Source of the DNA: Candidatus Omnitrophota bacterium
GTDB taxonomy: Bacteria; Omnitrophota; Gorgyraeia; Gygaellales; Profunditerraquicolaceae
Assembly (NCBI GenBank): GCA_016867175.1
Contig: VGKF01000013.1
Span: forward strand, 1 to 10,938
Direction of reading: 5' to 3'
DNA: 10,938 nt
A program made the translations under genes and the position numbers. Positions 1-5,245 of the stretch are shown here, piece by piece. The first letter of the stretch is position 1. Each line of letters starts with the position of its first letter. The notes beneath the pieces were generated by a model, which saw nothing but the letters and a program-made list of their open reading frames with translations, was not told where the DNA came from and searched no databases.

Positions 1-75
1 AAAAAGAAGATCGATAGTATCGAAAAGTATGTTATCAGCCAGTTAAATAGTATTACCCTAAAAGATTTACTATAA
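1..75 (+). CDS. C-terminal end of a probable Rrf2-family transcriptional regulator (partial)
   Basis: An open frame enters from the left edge and ends at the TAA at 73-75, giving 24 residues that finish in NSITLKDLL. Rrf2/IscR-family regulators commonly end their wREV-like helix with a motif of the type siTLadL, and the second Rrf2 protein in this window (9426-9866) has the matching NITFEELAK near its C-terminus. That similarity is the only evidence. If right, this would be an NsrR- or IscR-type sensor placed directly upstream of the hcp genes, a common arrangement. The next gene starts 19 bp downstream with no clear terminator between, so the two are probably co-transcribed. The DNA-binding part lies outside the window, and another small helical protein is possible. 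Confidence 0.45.
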   Translation, partial: KKKIDSIEKYVISQLNSITLKDLL

Positions 76-94
76 TAATATAGAGGTAGGGAGA

Positions 95-919
95 GTGGCA
101 AAAAGGAAGATCATTAAAATCGAAGAGGCAAAATGCAATGGCTGCGGGTTATGTATCCCCAATTGCCCTGAAGGCGCAATTCAGATTATCGATGGCAAGG
201 CAAGGCTGGTCAGCGACCTTTTCTGCGACGGTCTGGGTGCCTGTCTTGGCCATTGCCCGCAGGGCGCGATAAGCGCTGAAGAACGAGAGGCTGCCCCCTA
301 TGATGAGATAAAGGTTATGGAGAATATTGTAAAACAGGGTCATAATGTAATTGCCGCGCACCTTAAGCACCTGCTTGAGCATAATGAGAAAACATACCTC
401 AGCCAGGCTAAAGAGTATTTAAAGAATAAAGGAATAGCGGTTGATATCGAACAGGATAAGCAGACTAAAAACTGTGCCTGTCCAGGCTCAAAAGTAATAG
501 ATTTAAAAGTAAATACGCAGGCTCCCAATGCAGCCAGCCCCAAAGAGATAGAGCCCCAGCTAAAGAATTGGCCGATCCAGCTGATGCTAGTGCCAGAGAG
601 CGCCCCTTATTTTAAGGGAGCAGAGCTGCTTATTGCTGCTGATTGCGTGCCTTTTAGCTATCCTTCTTTTCACGAACGCCTCTTAAAAGGAAAGATTCTT
701 CTGGTGGGATGCCCCAAGCTAGACGATGCCGGTTATTACCAACAGAAGTTAACCGGGATCATTAAAAATAACGACTTAAAATCTATCACCTGCGTGCGTA
801 TGGAAGTGCCTTGCTGTTTTGGTTTAGTTAAAATTATTCAGGAGGCGCTTAGGCTTTCAGGTAAAGATATAGCGTTTAAAGAGATTATCGTGAGCATAAA
901 AGGAGAGTTATTAAAATGA
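95..919 (+). CDS. Ferredoxin-like 4Fe-4S protein with conserved C-terminal cysteine domain
   Basis: 274 aa with a GTG start at 95-97, preceded by a GAGGTAGG ribosome site at 83-90. The N-terminus is a two-cluster ferredoxin fold: C14-x2-C17-x2-C20-x3-C24-P, then C44-x5-C50-x3-C54-P. The second motif (CDGLGACLGHCP) lacks the usual central CxxC cysteine, a variant I recall as typical of this family. A spacer with CACPGS at about residue 127 follows. The C-terminal half (about 170-274) carries GCPKLDD and a MEVPCCFGL motif, suggesting further metal or redox sites. Proteins of this kind occur beside hcp in Clostridia and sulfate reducers. No experimental function is known to me; electron delivery to Hcp or NO/redox sensing is an inference. 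The stop overlaps the next start by 4 bp (ATGA at 916-919), so the two are translationally coupled. Confidence 0.8.
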   Translation: MAKRKIIKIEEAKCNGCGLCIPNCPEGAIQIIDGKARLVSDLFCDGLGACLGHCPQGAISAEEREAAPYDEIKVMENIVKQGHNVIAAHLKHLLEHNEKTYLSQAKEYLKNKGIAVDIEQDKQTKNCACPGSKVIDLKVNTQAPNAASPKEIEPQLKNWPIQLMLVPESAPYFKGAELLIAADCVPFSYPSFHERLLKGKILLVGCPKLDDAGYYQQKLTGIIKNNDLKSITCVRMEVPCCFGLVKIIQEALRLSGKDIAFKEIIVSIKGELLK

Positions 920-1161
920 TTAATAAATGCCCTGGCCAGGATAAAAGGAATGTTAAGGCTGAAACTCTTACCTGCTCTGATTGCGGTTACCAGCTTGAGA
1001 TATTCTCCGATGAGATAGGCCTGCGTTGCCCTAAATGTAAAAATTTAGTCTGCCGTCAGAGGCTGCCTGCTTGCGTTGATTGGTGTAAGTCTGCCAGGGA
1101 ATGCATGGGAGAGGTCCTGCGCATAGCGCAGGACAAATCAAAGGCTAATCACCAGAGTTAG
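916..1161 (+). CDS. Small zinc-ribbon protein (CPGQD family) with repeat-encoded tail
   Basis: 81 aa, starting at the ATG that overlaps the previous stop. It begins with a KCPGQD motif (C5), then has a zinc ribbon, C20-x2-C23 and C38-x2-C41, and ends with C46, C53, C57 and C63 in a CVDWCKSARECMG stretch. Small proteins of this pattern are often auto-named phosphohydrolase because the ribbon also occurs attached to HD domains; no HD domain is present here, so I would not carry that name over. The natural protein probably ended near G65. Residues 66-81 (EVLRIAQDKS...) are encoded by the 62-bp double-hairpin repeat at 1111-1172, which also supplies the TAG stop. Function unknown. Coupling to the ferredoxin-like gene and hcp points to an accessory or sensory metal protein. 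Confidence 0.75.
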   Translation: MINKCPGQDKRNVKAETLTCSDCGYQLEIFSDEIGLRCPKCKNLVCRQRLPACVDWCKSARECMGEVLRIAQDKSKANHQS

Positions 1162-1172
1162 CCTTTGATTTG
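1111..1172 (+). repeat. 62-bp double-hairpin repeat, copy 1
   Basis: Hairpin 1 is TCCTGCGC-ATA-GCGCAGGA (1115-1133), an 8-bp perfect stem. Hairpin 2 has perfect 15-bp arms, CAAATCAAAGGCTAA (1134-1148) and its complement (1158-1172), around a 9-base loop TCACCAGAG. The left two thirds is read as the last 16 codons of the zinc-ribbon gene, and the TAG stop (1159-1161) lies in the right arm. The same element recurs without indels at 2476-2537 and 2623-2684. It could act as an mRNA 3' stabiliser or attenuator between this gene and hcp; there is no U-run after the stem, so it is not a classical intrinsic terminator. Confidence 0.95.
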
Positions 1173-1203
1173 GAAAATATAAACAATTACCGGGAGGTTA
1201 ACC

Positions 1204-2526
1204 ATGTTTTGTTATCAATGTGAACAAACTGCAGGTGGTAGCGGTTGCACAAAGGCAGGGGTATGCGGTAAAGACGCGGATATCCAGAGCCTGCAGGATA
1301 CGCTGCTTTTTGGCTTAAAGGGTATTGCTGCCTATGCCTTTCATGCCAGGGAATTAGGATTTAAGGATGATCAAGTCGATGCCTTTATGCACCAGGCTTT
1401 ATTTAAAACCCTTACCAATGTAAGCTTTGACCAGGCTCAATATCTAGAGATGGTTTTAGAGTGCGGCAGAATTAACCTTAAGGTGATGGAGCTTTTAGAT
1501 AAAGCAAATACCTCAAGGTTTGGCAATCCCCTTCCTGTTGAAGTGCAAAGCGGGACAATTAAGGGGCCTGCTATACTGGTTACCGGCCACGACCTCTTGG
1601 ACCTTTATGAGCTGCTTAGGCAGAGTGAGGGTAATGGGGTTAATATTTATACCCACGGAGAGATGCTCCCTGCGCATAGTTATCCGAAGCTTAAAGAATT
1701 TAAACATTTAGTAGGTAACTACGGAGGCGCCTGGCAGGAGCAGAAAAAGGAATTTAATGATTTTAGCGGAGTGATCCTGGTTACTACTAATTGCGTGCAG
1801 ATTCCTCCTGCCGGTACTTACCTTGAGCGCCTCTTCACTACCGGTATTGCAGGAGTAGCGGGTGCTGTGCATGTAGAGAGGAAGGATTTCTCTGCGATTA
1901 TAGAGAAGGCCCTCTCTTTACCTTCCTTACCAGAAGAACCGGGTAAAAAGATTTTGACCGGGTTCCACCATACGGCAATCTTAGGCTTAGCAGATAAGAT
2001 CGTAACCGCGGTCAAGGCCGGTAAGATAAAGAGGTTCTTTTTAATCGGCGGCTGCGACGGCGCAAAGCCCGGAAGAAATTATTATACTGAATTTGCCGAG
2101 GGGGTACCCAAAGACTGTATAATACTGACTTTAGCCTGCGGTAAATACCGTTTTAACAAGCTTGACTTTGGCAGTATTGACGGTATCCCCAGGCTTATAG
2201 ATATAGGCCAGTGTAATAATGCCTATTCAGCTATACAGGTTGCCCTGGAGCTGGCCAAGGCATTCAATTGCGGGGTGAATGAACTGCCGCTTTCTTTCAT
2301 ACTCTCTTGGTATGAACAGAAGGCAGTAGCCATACTGCTTACTTTATTAGCCCTGGGTATCAAAGGGATGCGCATCGGCCCTACCCCGCCGGCATTTATT
2401 ACGCCGGGGGTTTTTAAGATATTGCAGGATAATTATGATTTAAAGTTGATTACTACAGCTAAAGAAGATTTGGCGGAGATCCTGCGCATAGCGCAGGACA
2501 AATCAGAAGCTAAGCACCAGGGGTAG
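1204..2526 (+). CDS. hcp: Hydroxylamine reductase / hybrid cluster protein, class III (nitric oxide reductase)
   Basis: 440 aa; ATG at 1204 with a GGGAGG ribosome site at 1192-1197. Hcp reduces NO to N2O (and hydroxylamine to ammonia in vitro) in the cytoplasm. The N-terminal [4Fe-4S] ligands are C3, C6, C15 and C21. All eight hybrid-cluster ligands expected from Desulfovibrio Hcp can be placed: H129 (VTGHDL), E153 (HGEMLP), C197 (TTNC), C284 (GGCDG, the persulfide cysteine), C312 (ACGKYRF), C337 (GQCNNA), E371 and K373 (WYEQK). At 440 aa it lacks roughly the 100-residue helical insert found after the N-terminal cysteines in class I/II proteins, which makes it class III, the short form of thermophiles, archaea and other anaerobes. 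The last ~13-16 residues (EILRIAQDKS...) come from repeat copy 2 and replace the usual short C-terminus. It lies downstream of the ferredoxin-like protein and upstream of a flavin reductase, both possible electron donors. Confidence 0.96.
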   Translation: MFCYQCEQTAGGSGCTKAGVCGKDADIQSLQDTLLFGLKGIAAYAFHARELGFKDDQVDAFMHQALFKTLTNVSFDQAQYLEMVLECGRINLKVMELLDKANTSRFGNPLPVEVQSGTIKGPAILVTGHDLLDLYELLRQSEGNGVNIYTHGEMLPAHSYPKLKEFKHLVGNYGGAWQEQKKEFNDFSGVILVTTNCVQIPPAGTYLERLFTTGIAGVAGAVHVERKDFSAIIEKALSLPSLPEEPGKKILTGFHHTAILGLADKIVTAVKAGKIKRFFLIGGCDGAKPGRNYYTEFAEGVPKDCIILTLACGKYRFNKLDFGSIDGIPRLIDIGQCNNAYSAIQVALELAKAFNCGVNELPLSFILSWYEQKAVAILLTLLALGIKGMRIGPTPPAFITPGVFKILQDNYDLKLITTAKEDLAEILRIAQDKSEAKHQG

Positions 2527-2537
2527 CTTCTGATTTG
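2476..2537 (+). repeat. 62-bp double-hairpin repeat, copy 2
   Basis: Hairpin 1, TCCTGCGC-ATA-GCGCAGGA (2480-2498), is identical to copy 1. Hairpin 2 arms are CAAATCAGAAGCTA (2499-2512) and its perfect complement (2524-2537), with an 11-base loop AGCACCAGGGG. Relative to copy 1 the stem has two base-pair exchanges (A-T to G-C, and G-C to A-T), both fully compensated. It encodes the Hcp C-terminal tail in the same reading phase as copy 1, and supplies the stop TAG at the same element position (49-51). Confidence 0.95.
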
Positions 2538-2548
2538 GATTTTAAGCT

Positions 2549-2646
2549 TGCATAGGATAAAACAAACACAAAGCGCCAGAGATCCTGTGCATAGCACAGG
2601 ACAAAACAAACACAAAGCGCCAGAGATCCCGTGCATAGCACAGGAT
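2549..2646 (+). repeat. Tandem array of 44-bp half-units of the same repeat
   Basis: 2559-2602 and 2603-2646 match over 44 bp with two differences (T2586/C2630 and C2602/T2646). Phased to the 62-bp element, the unit runs 2579-2622 and corresponds without gaps to element positions 1-44: hairpin 1 (TCCTGTGC-ATA-GCACAGGA, 2583-2601), left arm and loop as far as CCA, with the right arm missing. A third, degraded unit lies upstream (from about 2549), where hairpin 1 has lost about 5 bases (GCATAGGAT instead of GCATAGCACAGGAC). The array flows directly into full copy 3. Together with copies 2 and 3 it fills most of the 2527-2728 intergenic region. Confidence 0.9.
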
Positions 2647-2684
2647 TAACCAAGGCCTAAGCACCAGGGGTAGGCCTTGGTTAA
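2623..2684 (+). repeat. 62-bp double-hairpin repeat, copy 3 (intergenic)
   Basis: Hairpin 1 (2627-2645) is TCCCGTGC-ATA-GCACAGGA, with one mismatch and one compensated C-G to T-A change relative to copies 1 and 2. Hairpin 2 arms are TTAACCAAGGCCTA (2646-2659) and its perfect complement (2671-2684). Its 11-base loop AGCACCAGGGG is identical to copy 2. Seven of the 14 stem pairs differ from copy 2 and all seven are compensated. In the frame used by copies 1 and 2 it would stop at its ninth codon, and it encodes nothing here. It is the terminal, complete member of the 44-bp half-unit array. Confidence 0.95.
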
Positions 2685-2685
2685 G

Positions 2686-2700
2686 GCAGCCTTTGATTTG
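2686..2700 (+). repeat. Orphan right arm of the repeat
   Basis: GCAGCCTTTGATTTG shares its last 13 bases with the right arm of copy 1 (1160-1172) but has no adjacent left arm or loop. It lies two bases after copy 3 and contains the TTGATT used as the -35 element of the downstream promoter. It is best read as a remnant of an older copy, though a 13-base match is not proof. Confidence 0.55.
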
Positions 2701-2721
2701 TTTTAATTGCTGGTATATAAT
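2693..2721 (+). promoter_or_regulatory. Sigma-70 type promoter, probably giving a leaderless mRNA
   Basis: TTGATT (2693-2698), a 17-bp spacer, then TATAAT (2716-2721). The expected transcription start is about 2727-2729, which coincides with the ATG at 2729. There is no ribosome-binding sequence before this ATG (the bases are TATTAAAC). The promoter would restart transcription after the repeat array and drive the flavin reductase, superoxide reductase, ferritin and following genes. Confidence 0.75.
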
Positions 2722-2728
2722 ATTAAAC

Positions 2729-3430
2729 ATGGAAACGATCAGGGCTAGGTTAATTGAGACCATAGATAGGGCTCCCGGTATAAGGAGTTTTAGGTTTATG
2801 CCAGAGAAACGCGTAAATTTCCTGCCGGGCCAGTTTTTAGAGGTAATCTTTGACCTCCAGAACAAAGATTTAAACAAATATCTTTCTTTTTCCTCTTCCC
2901 CTTTCAAAGAGTATATAGAATTTACCAAGCGTCTAAGCAGCAGCCTTTTTTCGGAGAAGCTGAAAGGCCTGCAGGTTAATGACGAAGTCTTACTGAAAGC
3001 TGCCCTGGGCAGCTGCGTCTTCAAAGAAGAATACAAAAAAATAGCCTTTCTGGTAGGCGGGATAGGGATCACCCCGGTTATCTCTATATTGGATTATATA
3101 GCAGAAAAAGGCCTTAAAACCGATGCCTCGCTTTTCTATTCTAATCGTACTGACGAAGATATCGCCTTTAGAAAAGAGCTAGATCTTTTGCAATCACAGA
3201 ACAACAATATCAAGGTTTTTTACCTGGTTACCGAATGCCAGCCGCGCGATAAAAAATGTTTCTTCGGCCGCATAGATAAAGATTTTTTAACCAGCCAGGC
3301 GCAGGATTATAAAGAGCGGGTCTTCTTTATCTTCGGCCCCCCTAAAATGGTCGAGGCAATGCAGGGGATTTGTTTGGATATCGGGTGCAAGAAGGAAAAT
3401 ATCAAGACAGAAAACTTTATCGGTTATTAA
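2729..3430 (+). CDS. FAD-dependent ferredoxin/flavodoxin-NAD(P)H reductase family protein (no 2Fe-2S domain)
   Basis: 233 aa from the ATG at 2729; an in-frame TTG at 2693 would add 12 residues but falls within the -35 box, so it is not used. The FAD domain spans about residues 1-98, with the flavin-binding stretch KYLSFSSSP at 50-58. The NAD(P) domain follows, with GGIGITP (110-116) and the C-terminal FGPPKMV signature (202-208). The [2Fe-2S] ferredoxin domain that E. coli Hcr carries is absent, so any electron transfer to Hcp, rubredoxin or FDP would need a direct contact or a separate carrier such as the rubredoxin at 6450. Position between hcp and the superoxide reductase gene suggests it supplies electrons to this detoxification set. 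The exact partner cannot be read from the sequence. An oxygenase or dihydroorotate dehydrogenase electron-transfer subunit is less likely, given the missing cysteine cluster. Confidence 0.85.
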   Translation: METIRARLIETIDRAPGIRSFRFMPEKRVNFLPGQFLEVIFDLQNKDLNKYLSFSSSPFKEYIEFTKRLSSSLFSEKLKGLQVNDEVLLKAALGSCVFKEEYKKIAFLVGGIGITPVISILDYIAEKGLKTDASLFYSNRTDEDIAFRKELDLLQSQNNNIKVFYLVTECQPRDKKCFFGRIDKDFLTSQAQDYKERVFFIFGPPKMVEAMQGICLDIGCKKENIKTENFIGY

Positions 3431-3452
3431 AATTAGCAAAGGAGGCTTAAAT

Positions 3453-3848
3453 ATGGCGACAGTAAAGGACCTATTGCAGACAGCGGATTACAAAAGCGAA
3501 AAACACGTTCCGTTTATTGAGCTGGAGGGTAAGGTTCAGAAAGGAGAGTGGCTATCTGTAAGAGTAAGCGTGGGAAAAGAAATACCACATCCCAATACCA
3601 CGGAACATCATATTAGCTGGTTTGAGCTTTATTTTCTTCCTCAGGGAGAGAAATTTCCCCAGCAGTTAGCACGTTTTGAGTGCGCAAGCCACGGCGCATC
3701 TGTGCAGGGGCCGAACGCCAGCACTATTTATACAGCGCCTGTTTTAACCTGCGCCTTTAAAACAGACAAGCCGGGGGCCCTGCATGCGCTGTCTTTTTGT
3801 AATATACACGGGATCTGGGAGAGTTCAAAAGATTTAACCTTAGAATAA
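3453..3848 (+). CDS. sor: Superoxide reductase (neelaredoxin, class II desulfoferrodoxin)
   Basis: 131 aa; ATG at 3453 with AAGGAGG at 3439-3445. It reduces superoxide to hydrogen peroxide at a mononuclear Fe(His)4Cys centre without making O2. The residues match Pyrococcus superoxide reductase in order: E16-K17-H18-V-P (Glu and Lys near the site, His ligand), H46 (PHPNTTEHH), H52, C116 and H119 (FCNIHGIW). The N-terminal desulforedoxin Fe(Cys)4 domain of class I enzymes is absent, so this is the one-iron form. Electrons normally come from rubredoxin, and one is encoded downstream at 6450. The gene lies in the operon 22 bp after the flavin reductase and 9 bp before ferritin, which can store the iron. 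Confidence 0.96.
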   Translation: MATVKDLLQTADYKSEKHVPFIELEGKVQKGEWLSVRVSVGKEIPHPNTTEHHISWFELYFLPQGEKFPQQLARFECASHGASVQGPNASTIYTAPVLTCAFKTDKPGALHALSFCNIHGIWESSKDLTLE

Positions 3849-3857
3849 GGAGGAGAA

Positions 3858-4346
3858 ATGGACAAGAAACTGGAGAAGGCTTTTAACGAACAGATAAAGA
3901 ATGAACTTTATTCCGCTTACTTGTATTTAGCTATGGCTGCTTATTGTGAGTCAAAGAATTTAGCAGGGTTTGCTCATTGGCTTAAAGTACAGGCCAAGGA
4001 AGAGCAGTCCCATGCTATGAAGCTCTTTGATTTCCTGATTGACCGGGGGGTGCGTGTTGTGCTGCAGGCGATAGCTCAGCCGCCGCTAGATTTTTCTTCT
4101 GCTGCGGATGTGTTCGAGAAGACCTTAGAGCATGAAAAGAAGGTAACTGCGTTGATCGATAAGCTTTATATGCTCTCCAGGGAACTTAAGGATAATCCAG
4201 CGGCAATATTCCTACAGTGGTTTGTCAGCGAGCAGGTAGAAGAAGAGAAGAACGCCGCGCAGATCTTAGATACCATTAAGGTCATTAAGCCTGATTCAGC
4301 TGCCCTGATCATGCTGGATAGGGAGTTAGCTAAGCGCGAAGGTTAG
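3858..4346 (+). CDS. ftn: Ferritin, bacterial non-haem type
   Basis: 162 aa; ATG at 3858 after AAGGAGGAG at 3847-3855. It forms the iron-storage shell and oxidises Fe(II) at a diiron ferroxidase site, removing iron that would otherwise drive Fenton chemistry. Ferroxidase residues line up with E. coli FtnA: E16 (NELYSAYLY), E49 and H52 (KEEQSHAM), E93 (EHEKK), Q126 and E129 (SEQVEEE). The length is typical for the full four-helix bundle plus the short fifth helix. No haem-binding methionine feature of bacterioferritin is evident. It is co-transcribed with superoxide reductase. Confidence 0.95.
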   Translation: MDKKLEKAFNEQIKNELYSAYLYLAMAAYCESKNLAGFAHWLKVQAKEEQSHAMKLFDFLIDRGVRVVLQAIAQPPLDFSSAADVFEKTLEHEKKVTALIDKLYMLSRELKDNPAAIFLQWFVSEQVEEEKNAAQILDTIKVIKPDSAALIMLDRELAKREG

Positions 4347-4366
4347 GATCAGGTTTAGGAGGTAAT

Positions 4367-5218
4367 ATGCTAGAGAAAGTAACCTTTAAAGGCGCCCCGC
4401 TTACTTTGGTAGGCAGGTCTCTGAAAGAGAATACTCCGGCCCCGGATTTTATAGTAGTCTCGCAGGATCTAAAAGAGAAGAGCCTGGCTGACTTTTCCGC
4501 TAAAATAAAAATTATTACTTTTTTCCCTTCCCTGGATACCCCTGTCTGCGATCTGCAGGTTAAAGAATTTAATAAAAAGGCCTCAGGCATTTCGCCTGAG
4601 GTAGTAATTATCGGGATAAGCAAGGACCTGCCTTTTGCCCAACAGCGCTTCTGCGAGGCCTTTGAGATTAAAAATGTTTCGCTGCTCTCTGATTATAAAA
4701 CCTCATCCTTCGGGATTAACTACGGGCTGCTCATAAAAGAGCTAAATCTTCTGGCCAGGGGAGCGCTGATCCTGGATAAGAATAATATCTTGCGTTACAG
4801 GCAGGTAGTAGGGGAATTAACTGCTGCGCCTGATTATGCGGCGGCACTAGGCGCATTAGAAGCAGTATTAGAGAACCCGGCGCTTCCTATCGTCAATGAG
4901 TTGCCCAATAAATGTAAGCCTTGTACAGAGGGTATGCCAAGCTTAGCGCAGGATAAGATAAAGAAACTGCTTGCCCAATACCGCGGCTGGGAGCTGGTAG
5001 AAGATAAAAAACTAGTCAAGGAATTTAAATTCAAGGATTTTCTAGAAGCAAAATATTTCCTGGATTTAGTGGCAGTTATCTGCCAGGAGCAGGGGCATCA
5101 CCCGCATATCAGCCTGGGCTATGCAAAGTTAAAGATTACTCTTACTACCCATGCCGCAGGTGGCCTCACCGATAACGATTTTATTCTGGCCGGGATGATA
5201 GACCAGCTGAATAATTAA
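4367..5218 (+). CDS. Fusion of thiol peroxidase (Tpx-type peroxiredoxin) and pterin-4a-carbinolamine dehydratase
   Basis: 283 aa; ATG at 4367 with TTTAGGAGG at 4354-4362. Residues 1-~170 are a complete Tpx: the peroxidatic cysteine is C61 in PSLDTPVCD and the resolving cysteine is C96 in AQQRFCEA, the same spacing as atypical two-cysteine E. coli Tpx. A short linker leads into residues ~178-283, a complete pterin-4a-carbinolamine dehydratase (PCD). It has its usual KCKPCTEGMPSL start (C183, C186), then EQGHHPHI (H244, H245), Y252, H262 and D271, matching the PCD active-site pattern. Standalone PCD recycles the 4a-hydroxy-tetrahydropterin made by aromatic amino acid hydroxylases, none of which is seen here. 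The frame is continuous across the junction, with no suitable independent start for PCD. The likely reductant of the Tpx half is the Grx/TrxR pair at 7572-8718. The role of the PCD half is unknown. Confidence 0.92.
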   Translation: MLEKVTFKGAPLTLVGRSLKENTPAPDFIVVSQDLKEKSLADFSAKIKIITFFPSLDTPVCDLQVKEFNKKASGISPEVVIIGISKDLPFAQQRFCEAFEIKNVSLLSDYKTSSFGINYGLLIKELNLLARGALILDKNNILRYRQVVGELTAAPDYAAALGALEAVLENPALPIVNELPNKCKPCTEGMPSLAQDKIKKLLAQYRGWELVEDKKLVKEFKFKDFLEAKYFLDLVAVICQEQGHHPHISLGYAKLKITLTTHAAGGLTDNDFILAGMIDQLNN

Positions 5219-5245
5219 AATAAGCTTTAAAACTTAGGGAGAGAA

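Noticed and set aside
1111..1172. Repeat copies as ordinary Rho-independent terminators
   Set aside because: The stems are strong, but none is followed by a U-run and two of them lie partly within coding sequence. Some attenuation is possible; a classical terminator is not supported.
2559..2646. Possible CRISPR array in the direct repeats between hcp and the flavin reductase gene
   Set aside because: The units are head-to-tail with no unique spacers, and no cas genes are near. They are truncated copies of the 62-bp hairpin element.
2542..3072. A 176-codon open frame on the minus strand
   Set aside because: It lies antisense to the flavin reductase, which has clear FAD and NAD(P) motifs, and it runs into the repeat array. 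Its product shows no recognisable domain.
4940..4957. AGCTTAGCGCAGGATAAG inside the Tpx-PCD gene, resembling the right half of hairpin 1 and giving the same AQDK peptide
   Set aside because: There is no left half or second hairpin. The encoded PSLAQDKIKKLL fits the normal start of PCD domains (PPLxxxEIxxLL), so it is most likely coincidence.
5221..5236. TAAGCTTTAAAACTTA, an almost perfect palindrome before the flavodiiron gene
   Set aside because: AT-rich 16-mers of this kind are common by chance. There is no promoter around it and no second copy in the window.
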